A DNA stretch of 12,468 nt from DATLHO01 sp035539855 (GTDB lineage Bacteria > Bacteroidota > Ignavibacteria > OLB7): NCBI GenBank assembly GCA_035539855.1, contig DATLHO010000236.1, forward strand, positions 1-12,468, written 5' to 3'. Below are positions 1-7,065 of this stretch, piece after piece. The notes beneath the pieces were generated by a model. It was given only the letters and a program-made list of their open reading frames with translations. It did no database searches and had not been told where the DNA came from. The position numbers were made by a program, and so were the translations under genes. How positions within the stretch are numbered: the stretch's first letter is position 1; every line of letters begins with the position of its first letter.

Positions 1-1386
1 GCCCTCGTAGCGAACGCCGATGGAGCCGCGCGTGAACGGCCCGAGCGAGTCGTGATGCGCCAGCGCCGATGCCTCGCCGCTGAGCAGTCCGTATTCGGTG
101 CCGATGCCGCCGGTCGCCTCGATCTCGCGATGCTGATAGCGTGAGTACGCCGCGTGCAGTTCGACACGGCGCAGGAGGGAGGCCTCCGGCAGCACTTCGA
201 GCGCGCCCTCGGCGAAATCGCGCTCCATCTCGACGCGCACGCCCTCCTCGTGCGCTCCTGCGAACCCGCCGGGGATCCCGTAGCGCGATCGCATGAGTCC
301 GGCAGCGGCGCCGACGAAGCCCCACGGCACGAAGGCGCTCGCGCCGAGCGATCCGTTGTGCGATGCGAAGTCCGTGTTGTCGAGCGTGCCGGATGGCGTC
401 GTGATGTCGTCGGCGCGGCGGCCGCTGGCATCGATCTGCAGCGCGACCGGGCCGATCGGGATCGACGCGGTCAGGCCGCCGCCGTATCCGGAGTTCACGG
501 ACTCTCCCTGTACGCTCGCCATGCCGTGAAAGCGATCGGGCATCGTGTTCGCGATCCGGTGTCGCACAACGTTGACGACGCCGCCGAGCGCGTTGGCGGT
601 GTAGAGAAGGCTCTGCGGACCCTGCACGATCTCCACGCGCTCGGCGTTCATCGGGTCGATCGCGACGGCGTGATCCGACGATGTCGCCGAGAGGTCGCCG
701 GTCGCGACGCCATCCTCGAGCAGGTGCAGACGATCGCCGCCGAGACCACGCACCACCGGACGGGCCGTCGCCGGACCCATCGATCGCTGCGCGATGCCCG
801 GCTCGCCGCCGATCGTCTCGGCGAGCGAGCGTCCGAGCTGGCGATGCAACTGCGCGCCGGCGATGACCTCGCTCGGACGATACGGCGCGGCGAGCGCCTC
901 GCGCTCGGCGTTGACGACGACCGTCCGGCCGGCAAGCGCTGTGCTGCGCAGCTCGACCCGCACGTGCAGTCGCGACTCCGCCGGCACGATCACCGTCTGC
1001 TCGACGCTCTGATAGCCGAGATGCGTCACGCGCAGGGTGTACCGTCCGCCCGGAATGCCGACGAAGTGGAACGAGCCGTCGCGGTGCGAGCGCTCGGCCC
1101 GAGCCAGCTCGACGACCGCGACGGTGGCCCAGCCGATCGGTTCGCCTTCGACGGCGTCGACGACCTCGCCGGTGAGCGTTGCGGCAGGCGGCGGCAACGC
1201 TGTCTCTGCGGACGGCCCTACCGGCGCCGCACGTGTCATGACCGCCTTCGCCGGAGAATGCGGCTCATGAGCCCAGGACGCGACGGCGGTGAGCACGAAG
1301 AGTGCCGCGCCTGCGAGCGACCGTGAGAGCGCCACGAGCCGAGTCGGACGGCTGCGATGGTGTGCGAACAGGATGCTTTCGCTCAC
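1..1386 (-). CDS. TonB-dependent outer-membrane receptor, ZnuD-like (C-terminal part beyond window)
   Basis: Outer-membrane, TonB-driven receptor, probably for zinc or another transition metal. The frame is open for 462 codons from a GTG at 1386 and leaves the window at position 1, so most of the barrel is missing. Visible parts: hydrophobic signal segment about residues 17-39; a carboxypeptidase-regulatory-like beta-sandwich about 69-147 (LTGEVVDAVEGEPIGWATV, then GSFHFVGIPGGRYTLRV); plug domain about 165-275 with RPVVRGLGGDRLHLLEDG, SSDHAVAIDP, VEIVQGPQSLLY and GGVVNVV; then the first barrel strands. From family knowledge, the DHAVAIDP stretch after the plug's RG-DR motif and the YGIPG...HEEGVRVEM loop (369-386) are typical of ZnuD-type zinc receptors. 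Here the loop between IPG and HEEGV is short and not His-rich. The GTG overlaps the TGA of the upstream lipoprotein gene (GTGA), implying translational coupling. Family is certain; zinc as substrate is inference. Confidence 0.9.
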   Translation of the reverse strand, partial: MSESILFAHHRSRPTRLVALSRSLAGAALFVLTAVASWAHEPHSPAKAVMTRAAPVGPSAETALPPPAATLTGEVVDAVEGEPIGWATVAVVELARAERSHRDGSFHFVGIPGGRYTLRVTHLGYQSVEQTVIVPAESRLHVRVELRSTALAGRTVVVNAEREALAAPYRPSEVIAGAQLHRQLGRSLAETIGGEPGIAQRSMGPATARPVVRGLGGDRLHLLEDGVATGDLSATSSDHAVAIDPMNAERVEIVQGPQSLLYTANALGGVVNVVRHRIANTMPDRFHGMASVQGESVNSGYGGGLTASIPIGPVALQIDASGRRADDITTPSGTLDNTDFASHNGSLGASAFVPWGFVGAAAGLMRSRYGIPGGFAGAHEEGVRVEMERDFAEGALEVLPEASLLRRVELHAAYSRYQHREIEATGGIGTEYGLLSGEASALAHHDSLGPFTRGSIGVRYEG

Positions 1387-1841
1387 GGCTCCACCACGAC
1401 GGGGATCGGGGCCGAGACATAGTCGTCGTGCCCGCCGTGCAGAAGGTGGACCGTCAGCGTCGTCGCGCCGGGCCTGATGCCGTTGAGACGAAAGCCCCAT
1501 CGGGTGACCTGGCCGGCGCGCGCGATCGTCGTATCGGAGACGCTGATCGAGAGGTCGTTCTCCCAGACGCCGTCGGCATCCGGCGACGGAAGTCCCAGCG
1601 CGCCGTCGTCGGCGATGAACCGGACGATGAAGTCCTGGCCGGCGGAGGTGTCGATGACGATTCGTCCGGAGATGTGGGTGGTGTCGACGGTGGCGATCGT
1701 CGAGTCGCTTCCCGCGATCGAGCGCAGCAGCACGACGCCGCGCGCCTCGAAATGCTCCTCGGGTGTGACGGGGTTGTCGGCGCAGCCGGCGGCGAGCGAG
1801 ACGAGAAGGCCAAGGGCGATTGCCCTGGTTGTCGTGAGCAT
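1383..1841 (-). CDS. Small lipoprotein with His-rich C-terminus, partner of the metal receptor
   Basis: Predicted 152-residue lipoprotein. A short charged start (MLTTTR) is followed by a hydrophobic segment and a lipobox LAAGC with lipidated Cys20. The next mature residues are ADN; Asp at +3 does not by itself match a strict Asp+2 inner-membrane signal. The mature part alternates short beta-strand-like segments (RIVIDT, DFIVRFIADDG, WGFRLNG, TTLTVHLLHGG) and ends in HLLHGGHDDYVSAPIPVVV, with clustered His and Asp residues that could bind a metal ion. It has no enzyme motif. It lies between the CxxCHH small protein and the TonB-dependent receptor, overlapping the latter by four bases, so it probably acts with that receptor as a metal-binding accessory or surface lipoprotein. 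The ATG has a GGAA upstream at suitable spacing. Export and lipidation are well supported; the function is inference. Confidence 0.82.
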   Translation of the reverse strand: MLTTTRAIALGLLVSLAAGCADNPVTPEEHFEARGVVLLRSIAGSDSTIATVDTTHISGRIVIDTSAGQDFIVRFIADDGALGLPSPDADGVWENDLSISVSDTTIARAGQVTRWGFRLNGIRPGATTLTVHLLHGGHDDYVSAPIPVVVEP

Positions 1842-1989
1842 GATTCAGTTTCCGTTCGTAGTGGATTGACGGTACGATCGCGCGACGAGCACGCGTCACG
1901 GAGCGCGTTGCCGCCCGACGTCGATTCGGGCGCGCGCGATCCGGCGGTGCGCTGCGGCCATGTCTGCCGCGTGCGGTCGGAAATCCTGA

Positions 1990-2427
1990 CTACGAAGCGA
2001 AGGGTGGGGCGCGGAGCGAGGGGCGGAGGATGCGAAGGGCGGAATGTGCCTGCGTGGCGGACACGGAAGTGATCGCTCCCGGAAGCATCGACGGAGCGGG
2101 CGCCACCGAGGGCGCGACGACAACGGCGACAGCAGGTCCGTGATGGCAGAAGAAGCACCCGGGCGCGTCAAGCTCGATCGCGGCGTCGAGTGCGGAACAC
2201 CGGCGGTCGTTCTCGAGCGAGGCCGCGTCGGGCGAGTCTGACCCAAACGAAAGCGGCTCCTGCGAGACCGACTCCGGCGACGCCTCGCCCTCCGCGGCGC
2301 ACGAGCGCTCGCCCGCAAGCGGAGCGTGCGAGAGCGCGTGCAGCAGCGCCGTCGACGAGGTCGCGAGATACATCATCGCGACCACAACGGTCAGCACGGC
2401 GCGGGATATCGGGATTCTGCGATTCAC
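1990..2427 (-). CDS. Small secreted Cys/His protein, DUF2946/HYC_CC_PP-like
   Basis: About 145 residues from a GTG at 2427. The frame is open upstream to a TTG at 2466, but the GTG gives a cleaner signal sequence (MNRRIPISRA, then a hydrophobic stretch to about residue 30). Visible marks: HALSHA at 30-35, Cys43 and Cys77, CFFCHH at 91-96, and a tail RAPPFAS. From family knowledge, small exported proteins with an N-terminal hydrophobic helix, a Cys/His patch and a terminal R-[AG]-P-P motif (DUF2946, and the HYC_CC_PP group in Bacteroidetes) are commonly encoded next to TonB-dependent copper or zinc receptors. That fits the two genes downstream. The gap to the lipoprotein gene is 148 bases, longer than elsewhere in the cassette, so a separate promoter there is possible. 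Family assignment is by pattern, not alignment; a role in metal handling is inference. Confidence 0.62.
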   Translation of the reverse strand: MNRRIPISRAVLTVVVAMMYLATSSTALLHALSHAPLAGERSCAAEGEASPESVSQEPLSFGSDSPDAASLENDRRCSALDAAIELDAPGCFFCHHGPAVAVVVAPSVAPAPSMLPGAITSVSATQAHSALRILRPSLRAPPFAS

Positions 2428-2437
2428 GGCGGCGGCA

Positions 2438-2466
2438 AAGGTACGCGGGGTGGAAGCCGGCGGCAA
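2438..2466 (-). promoter_or_regulatory. Weak candidate sigma70-type promoter for the metal cassette
   Basis: Reading leftward, TTGCCG (2466-2461) is followed after 17 bases by TACCTT (2443-2438). The -35 matches four of six consensus bases and the -10 three of six, but the spacing is ideal. Transcription would start about 4-5 bases before the GTG at 2427, giving an almost leaderless message, in agreement with the lack of a Shine-Dalgarno sequence there. If the TTG at 2466 were the true start, this could not be the promoter. Confidence 0.25.
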
Positions 2467-2474
2467 GCTGAAAG

Positions 2475-2489
2475 TGCAAACGAGTTGCA
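2475..2489. promoter_or_regulatory. Inverted repeat, candidate operator between divergent genes
   Basis: TGCAA - 5 bases - TTGCA, perfect 5-bp arms, in the divergent intergenic region about 48 bases before the metal-cassette start and about 30 bases before the rightward -35 box. Position and AT-rich flanks suit a repressor such as a Fur/Zur-type protein, but the sequence matches no Zur or Fur consensus I can name, and a repeat this short can arise by chance. Confidence 0.3.
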
Positions 2490-2519
2490 GAAATAGTCGC
2501 AGCGTGGGCGTCCAAGCTG

Positions 2520-2548
2520 TTGCTTTCCCCCGTGTCGCGACCTATAAT
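2520..2548 (+). promoter_or_regulatory. Sigma70-like promoter of the peptidase-propeller-barrel gene
   Basis: TTGCTT at 2520-2525, 17-base spacer, then a perfect TATAAT at 2543-2548. The start of transcription would be near 2555, leaving a leader of about 73 nucleotides before the ATG at 2629. It stands out in this GC-rich window and is the best promoter seen. An 8-base direct repeat AATCCGAT (2546-2553 and 2556-2563, period 10) overlaps the -10 box and start site. Confidence 0.7.
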
Positions 2549-2628
2549 CCGATTGAATCCGATACTGGCGCTCGTTTTGCTGACGAGTCTGCCAATTCCA
2601 GGCGCTGAACTTCGCGAGTGCACTGCTC

Positions 2629-5600
2629 ATGACCGCAACACGCACGCACCGGCTCACAACGCGGGGAGCCGTCGTAGGCTTCCTGGCGCTGGCCGCGGCG
2701 CTCCTGGCGGTCGTGCCCGCAGCCGAGGCGCAGCAGTTCGGGCGCAACAAGGTCCAGTACCGGAAGTTCGAATGGCGCTACCTGCAGTCGGAGCACTTCG
2801 ACATCTACTTCTACGACAGCGCCGGCATCTACCTCGGGCAGTTCACCGCCGACGTCGCCGAGCGCGCGCTCGAGCAGGTGCAGGAGAACTGGCGCTACCG
2901 GATCAACAATCGGATCTCGCTGGTCATCTACAACTCGAAGAACGACTTCCAGCAGACCAACGTCGTCGGCATGTACATGCCCGAGGGTGTCGGCGGCGTC
3001 ACCGAGCTGTACAAGAACCGCATCGTCGTGCCGTTCGAGGGGGAGTGGGAGAAGTTCCGGCACGTGATCCACCACGAGCTCGTCCACGCGATTCTCAACG
3101 ACAAATTCTACGGCGGCTCGCTGCAGTCGCTGATCTCGAACAACGTCCGCGTGATGGTGCCGGGCTGGATGAACGAGGGCCTCGCCGAGTTCGAGGCCTA
3201 CGACGGCTACAACATCGAGACGGACATGTTCGTGCGCGACGCGGTCATCGGTGGATATCTCCCCGAGCTGCAGTACCTCGACGGTTACATGTCGTATCGC
3301 GGCGGTCAGACGTTCTACTGGTACGTCGAGCAGAACTACGGTCGCCAGAAGATCGGCGAGCTGCTCAACCGTCTCAAAAGCTCCGGCAGCGTCGACGTCG
3401 CGTTCAAGGGAGCCTTTGGCAAGTCGCTCGAGGAGTTCTCCGAGCAGTGGCAGTACGACCTCAAGAAGCTCTACTGGCCCGACATCGCCGACCGAAAGCG
3501 TGCGCGGGATTTCGCCGTCGGACTGACCGAGCATCGAAAGGAGGAGTCGTTCTTCAACACGTCGCCGGCGATCTCGCCGAACGGCGACAAGCTCGCCTAC
3601 ATCTCCGACCGAGACGGCTATCGCTCGGTCTACGTGATGGACATCGAGAAGCGCGAGAGCGCGAAGATCGCGCAGGGCGAGACCGACGTCGACTTCGAGG
3701 AGCTGCACATCCTGACGCCGGCGCTCTCGTGGTCGCCCGACGGGCGGCGCGTCTCGATCGCCGTCAAGTCGCACGGCCGCGACGCGATCTACCTGATCGA
3801 TGCCGCGACCGAGGACAAGCAGAAGATCGAGCTTGACCTCGACGCGATCTATTCGGTCGACTGGTCACCCGACGGCTCGCGCCTCGCGTTCCAGGGAATC
3901 AAGGGACAGCAGTCCGACATCTTCGTCTACGAGATCGCAACCGGCGAGCTCACCAACGTCACCGCCGACATCTTCAGCGACGTCGATCCGAACTGGTCCG
4001 CCGACAGCCGCACGATCTACTTCGTGAGCGACCGCCGCGAGCACCCGATCCGCACGATGACCGCTCGGAACTTCGACGTGCGCGGCTATGCCTACGACAC
4101 GCGCGACATCTACTCGGTCGACGCCGGCACGCTCGAGCTCCGACGCATCACCGAGAGCGAGGGCGTCTCCGAGAAATCTCCGGTCGCCGCCAGCGACGGA
4201 CGCCTGCTGTTCATCTCCGACGCCAACGGCATCGACAACATCTACGTGCTCGATGCTCCGGGCTCGCGTCCGCGGCCGCTGACGAATTCGATCAGCGGCA
4301 TCGACCAGCTCTCGCTGACGCGCGACGGCGGACGGATGGTCTTCACGACGTGGAACGGCGACGGCTACGACATTTTCCTGATGCGCATGCCGTTCGACTC
4401 GCGGGTCGCGGGCGACACGCTTGCGCCGACGAACTACCTGATGCGTCGCACCGCCGCGATCGCGCCTATGGCCACGGCAGAGCGTACCGCGGAGCCTCCG
4501 GTGCGCGCCGCGACCGAGCTCTCCGGCTACGGCAACGTGCGACTCGACGTCTCCGAGGCCGACCCCGGCCGCTCGCGCCGCGAGCCGCCGAGCGCGACCG
4601 CGATCGCCGAGCTCGCTCCGCCGAGCGACTCGCGCACGGCCACCGGCGAGTACGCGATCAAGGACTACAAGCTGAAGTTCACGCCCGACCTGATGATGGC
4701 CACGGGCAACTACAGCTCCTTCTACGGCGTGCAGGGCGTCGCGCAGATGCTCTTCAGCGACATGCTCGGCGATCACCAGATCTACGTCGCGACGAACCTT
4801 CAGCTCGATCTCAAGAACAGCGACTTCGTCGTCAGCTATTCGTACCTGCCCGAGACGATCGACTACACGGTCGATCTGTTCCAGGAGTCGCAACTGGTGA
4901 CGCTCGAGGACCGCCGCGGCGGCGAGCACACGTCGCGCTTCCGGCAGTGGGGGCTCACCGGCCGCGCGGCCAATCCGTTCTCGCGCTTCAACCGGCTCGA
5001 GTTCGGCGTCACCTGGCTCAACGTCGCCCGCGAGATGATCTACAACAACGGAGAGGTGCCGCAGCTCGCTGATCAGTCGAAGATGCTCTTCGTGCCGACG
5101 ATGAGCTATGTCTTCGACAACTCGCAGATGTGGGCCTTCGGTCCGATCTCCGGCTCGCGCTACAACCTCACGGCGACGGCCTCGCCCAAGCTCGGCGACA
5201 ACGGCGTCGGCTTCTACACGCTTCTCGGTGACGCGCGCACCTACCTCTCGCTCGGCAACGAGTACAGCGTCGCGCTGCGCGGCGCGGGCGGCTTCAGCTT
5301 CGGACCGGATCCGCAGAAGTTCTTCGTCGGCGGCGTCGAGAACTGGATCAACTACAGCTACAACCGCGACGCGAAGATGCCGCTGGAGAACGCCGAGGAC
5401 TTCACATTTCTGACCCCCGGCTTCCCGCTGCGCGGCTTCGACTTCAACGAGCAGCTCGGCTCGAAGTATTTCATCGGCAACGCCGAGTTCCGCTTCCCGC
5501 TCTTCCGGGCCCTTGTCAGCGGACCGCTGCCCGTGCTCTTCCAGTACGTCTCGGGCGTCATGTTCGTCGACCTCGGCTCGGCCTGGAACACGAGCTTCAA

Positions 5601-5778
5601 CGCCTTCCGCGAGCGCGCCGACGGCACCGTCGTCACCGAGGATCTGCTCATCGGCACCGGACTCGGCGCCCGCGCGTACGTGTTCGGACTGCCGGTCCGC
5701 TTCGATGTCGCCTGGAACTACGACCTCGAGAGCTGGAGCGAGCCTCACTACTACGTGTCGCTCGGCTACGACTTCTGA
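2629..5778 (+). CDS. Secreted gluzincin peptidase / PD40 beta-propeller / Omp85-type barrel fusion
   Basis: A 1049-residue envelope protein with three modules. A signal peptide at about 1-35 ends AEA before QQF. Residues about 45-290 form a peptidase-MA-like domain: HEXXH at 149-153 (HELVH) binds the metal, and WMNEGLAEFEA at 180-190 supplies the likely third ligand Glu183. Residues about 305-590 hold PD40/TolB-like propeller repeats (ISPNGDKLAYISDRDG, SWSPDGRR, DWSPDGSRLAF, NWSADSRTIYFVSDR). A Pro/Ala-rich linker spans about 605-675. Residues about 678-1049 look like an outer-membrane barrel of the Omp85/surface-antigen type: FFVGGVEN at 898-905, LRGF at 934-937, alternating aromatic strands, and a C-terminal YDF* typical of BAM substrates. 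The propeller and peptidase probably sit in the periplasm on the barrel, processing or sensing envelope proteins; that role is inference. Transcribed alone from the promoter at 2520-2548. No strong Shine-Dalgarno before ATG. Confidence 0.9.
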   Translation: MTATRTHRLTTRGAVVGFLALAAALLAVVPAAEAQQFGRNKVQYRKFEWRYLQSEHFDIYFYDSAGIYLGQFTADVAERALEQVQENWRYRINNRISLVIYNSKNDFQQTNVVGMYMPEGVGGVTELYKNRIVVPFEGEWEKFRHVIHHELVHAILNDKFYGGSLQSLISNNVRVMVPGWMNEGLAEFEAYDGYNIETDMFVRDAVIGGYLPELQYLDGYMSYRGGQTFYWYVEQNYGRQKIGELLNRLKSSGSVDVAFKGAFGKSLEEFSEQWQYDLKKLYWPDIADRKRARDFAVGLTEHRKEESFFNTSPAISPNGDKLAYISDRDGYRSVYVMDIEKRESAKIAQGETDVDFEELHILTPALSWSPDGRRVSIAVKSHGRDAIYLIDAATEDKQKIELDLDAIYSVDWSPDGSRLAFQGIKGQQSDIFVYEIATGELTNVTADIFSDVDPNWSADSRTIYFVSDRREHPIRTMTARNFDVRGYAYDTRDIYSVDAGTLELRRITESEGVSEKSPVAASDGRLLFISDANGIDNIYVLDAPGSRPRPLTNSISGIDQLSLTRDGGRMVFTTWNGDGYDIFLMRMPFDSRVAGDTLAPTNYLMRRTAAIAPMATAERTAEPPVRAATELSGYGNVRLDVSEADPGRSRREPPSATAIAELAPPSDSRTATGEYAIKDYKLKFTPDLMMATGNYSSFYGVQGVAQMLFSDMLGDHQIYVATNLQLDLKNSDFVVSYSYLPETIDYTVDLFQESQLVTLEDRRGGEHTSRFRQWGLTGRAANPFSRFNRLEFGVTWLNVAREMIYNNGEVPQLADQSKMLFVPTMSYVFDNSQMWAFGPISGSRYNLTATASPKLGDNGVGFYTLLGDARTYLSLGNEYSVALRGAGGFSFGPDPQKFFVGGVENWINYSYNRDAKMPLENAEDFTFLTPGFPLRGFDFNEQLGSKYFIGNAEFRFPLFRALVSGPLPVLFQYVSGVMFVDLGSAWNTSFNAFRERADGTVVTEDLLIGTGLGARAYVFGLPVRFDVAWNYDLESWSEPHYYVSLGYDF

Positions 5779-5795
5779 TCGTGGACAATTGCAGC

Positions 5796-5838
5796 GAATG
5801 AAGGGCGCGATCCGCGGTACGGGTCGCGCCCTTCGTTC
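5796..5838 (+). terminator. Strong hairpin after the peptidase-propeller-barrel gene
   Basis: A 15-bp stem with one G-U wobble (arms 5796-5810 and 5824-5838, core AAGGGCGCGA / TCGCGCCCTT) and a 13-nt loop, starting 17 bases after the stop codon. No T-run follows directly; the nearest is TTTT about 17 bases on. It is best read as a transcription terminator or a 3'-end stabilising stem. Confidence 0.6.
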
Positions 5839-5867
5839 ATCCGGGTCCGTCACAATTTTCTGTCGAC

Positions 5868-5883
5868 ACCCCATGTGTGGGGT
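5868..5883 (+). terminator. Second small stem-loop in the same intergenic region
   Basis: ACCCCA - TGTG - TGGGGT, a 6-bp perfect stem with a 4-nt loop, followed by TGCTTTG. It could be a back-up terminator behind the hairpin at 5796-5838. Weak on its own. Confidence 0.3.
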
Positions 5884-5927
5884 TGCTTTGAACTGCGTAC
5901 TTTGTCGTCCCCTCAACAGCGGTTCCG

Positions 5928-5948
5928 GGCGGACACATTACGTCCGCC
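5928..5948. promoter_or_regulatory. Perfect inverted repeat upstream of the WYL regulator
   Basis: GGCGGAC - 7 bases (ACATTAC) - GTCCGCC, a perfect 7-bp inverted repeat with its centre about 84 bases before the GTG of the WYL regulator. The half-sites are 14 bp apart centre to centre. It may be an operator, perhaps for autoregulation, since WYL regulators commonly bind palindromes, or a stem-loop in the leader. No convincing -35/-10 pair was found around it. Confidence 0.4.
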
Positions 5949-6011
5949 ATTGAACGGGCGCCGGCGTACACTTGCACACGGTCGCCCGGGAAGACAATGA
6001 AGTGATCAATC

Positions 6012-6017
6012 GAGGTG
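6012..6017 (+). promoter_or_regulatory. Ribosome binding site deciding the GTG start at 6022
   Basis: GAGGTG at 6012-6017 lies 4 bases before the GTG at 6022, one of the few recognisable Shine-Dalgarno sequences in the window. It supports GTG as the start of the WYL regulator. Confidence 0.55.
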
Positions 6018-6021
6018 TGGC

Positions 6022-7047
6022 GTGGCAACGGCAGTGGATACACGAGCGAAGCTTCTGGAGCTCCTCAACGGCGGACACGAGCCGACGTTCGACGACCTGC
6101 GTCGCCAGCTCGCGGTGCAGTCCGACCGGCATCTGCGGCGATTGCTCGGGCAGCTCCGAGAGGCCGGCGTGCCGTTGCAGGAGAAGAGGGTGGGGCGCGT
6201 CAAGCGCTTCTACATTCCGGAGGAGCAGCGGCAGCTCGAGGCGCGGCCGCTGAAGCTGACCGAGGACCAGGTCTTCGCGCTGACCGTCGCGGCCGAGGCG
6301 GCGCGGTCGATGCTCGAGCCGACGCCGCTCGGCGAGCCGCTGCTCGAGGCGTTCGCCCAACTCTTGTCGAACCTGTCGTCGCAGGTACACACGTTCGAGC
6401 CGGAGGCGCTTCGGCAGCACTGGCACTTCGGCGCGACGCCGACCGCCGCGATCGATCCGGCGATGTTCCGCGCGATCTCGCACGCGGTCGAGGAATGCCG
6501 CTGCATCAAGATCGACTACCTGACGGCGTCGACCGGCGCGTTCTCGAAGGGACGGCTTGTCGATCCGCTCGCGATCGCGGTCAAGGGCGGCACGTGGCTG
6601 ATGGTCGCCTACTGCCACACCCGCCAGCGCGTGCTCGACTTCGCGTTCGCCGGCATCCAGCGGGTGGAACTTTGCGATCCGGAGGTCGAGAACGCGTACT
6701 TCACGCGGCCCGAGGGCTTCGATGCCGAGATGCACTTCCGTGATCGCTTCGGCGCGCTTTCCGGTGACGAGGTGCACGAGGTGCGCATCCATGTCGAGGC
6801 GGCGAAGGCCGAGTACTTCCGGCGGAAGTTCTACCATCCGACCCAGCAGATCGAGACCACGCTTCCCGACGGACGGATCATCGTGAGCTTCGAGGTGTCA
6901 GGCCTCGACGAGATCCGCTCGTTCCTGCTCGGATGGGGATCGGGAATCACCGTGGTCGAGCCGCCGGCGCTCGTCGAGCGCATCCGTGAGGAAGCCCTCG
7001 CGATCGCGGCGAAGTACGGCGAGCCGGTCGGCACGAGTGCGAACTAG
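6022..7047 (+). CDS. WYL-domain helix-turn-helix transcriptional regulator
   Basis: A 341-residue DNA-binding regulator of the PafC/YafY class. Residues about 5-65 form a winged helix-turn-helix (TFDDLRRQLAVQSDRHLRRLLGQ, wing at EKRVGRVKRFYIP). A WYL domain spans about 145-235: VEECRCIKIDYL, GRLVDPLAIAVKGGTWLMVAYC, and LDFAFAGIQRVEL. A WCX-type C-terminal extension runs from about 255 to 330 (EVRIHVEAAKAEYFRRKFYHPTQ, then FEVSGLDEIRSFLLGWG). The name-giving W-Y-L is W192-L193-M194 here, so the middle Tyr is absent. From family knowledge, WYL domains sense ligands or nucleic acid and control stress, DNA-damage or defence genes. No defence or DNA-repair gene is next to it, so the target is unknown. 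A perfect inverted repeat upstream could be its own operator. Convergent with the glycosyltransferase gene, with an 18-base gap. Confidence 0.9.
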   Translation: MATAVDTRAKLLELLNGGHEPTFDDLRRQLAVQSDRHLRRLLGQLREAGVPLQEKRVGRVKRFYIPEEQRQLEARPLKLTEDQVFALTVAAEAARSMLEPTPLGEPLLEAFAQLLSNLSSQVHTFEPEALRQHWHFGATPTAAIDPAMFRAISHAVEECRCIKIDYLTASTGAFSKGRLVDPLAIAVKGGTWLMVAYCHTRQRVLDFAFAGIQRVELCDPEVENAYFTRPEGFDAEMHFRDRFGALSGDEVHEVRIHVEAAKAEYFRRKFYHPTQQIETTLPDGRIIVSFEVSGLDEIRSFLLGWGSGITVVEPPALVERIREEALAIAAKYGEPVGTSAN

Positions 7048-7065
7048 CAGTGGGTTGAATCCGCG

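Noticed and set aside
154..1326. Long rightward open frame (390 codons)
   Set aside because: It is antisense to the TonB-dependent receptor, has an Arg/Asp/Ala-rich shadow composition and no recognisable domain.
1842..1989. Possible small gene or terminator between the CxxCHH protein and lipoprotein genes
   Set aside because: No open frame with a start and composition like its neighbours and no convincing hairpin plus T-run were seen.
3865..5916. Leftward open frame of 683 codons
   Set aside because: Antisense to the peptidase-propeller-barrel gene; rich in Arg, Glu, Val and Ala with no motifs, as expected for the complement of GC-rich codons.
6022..7047. WYL regulator as a marker of a defence island
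   Set aside because: WYL regulators can control defence genes, but the neighbours here are envelope, transport and cofactor genes.
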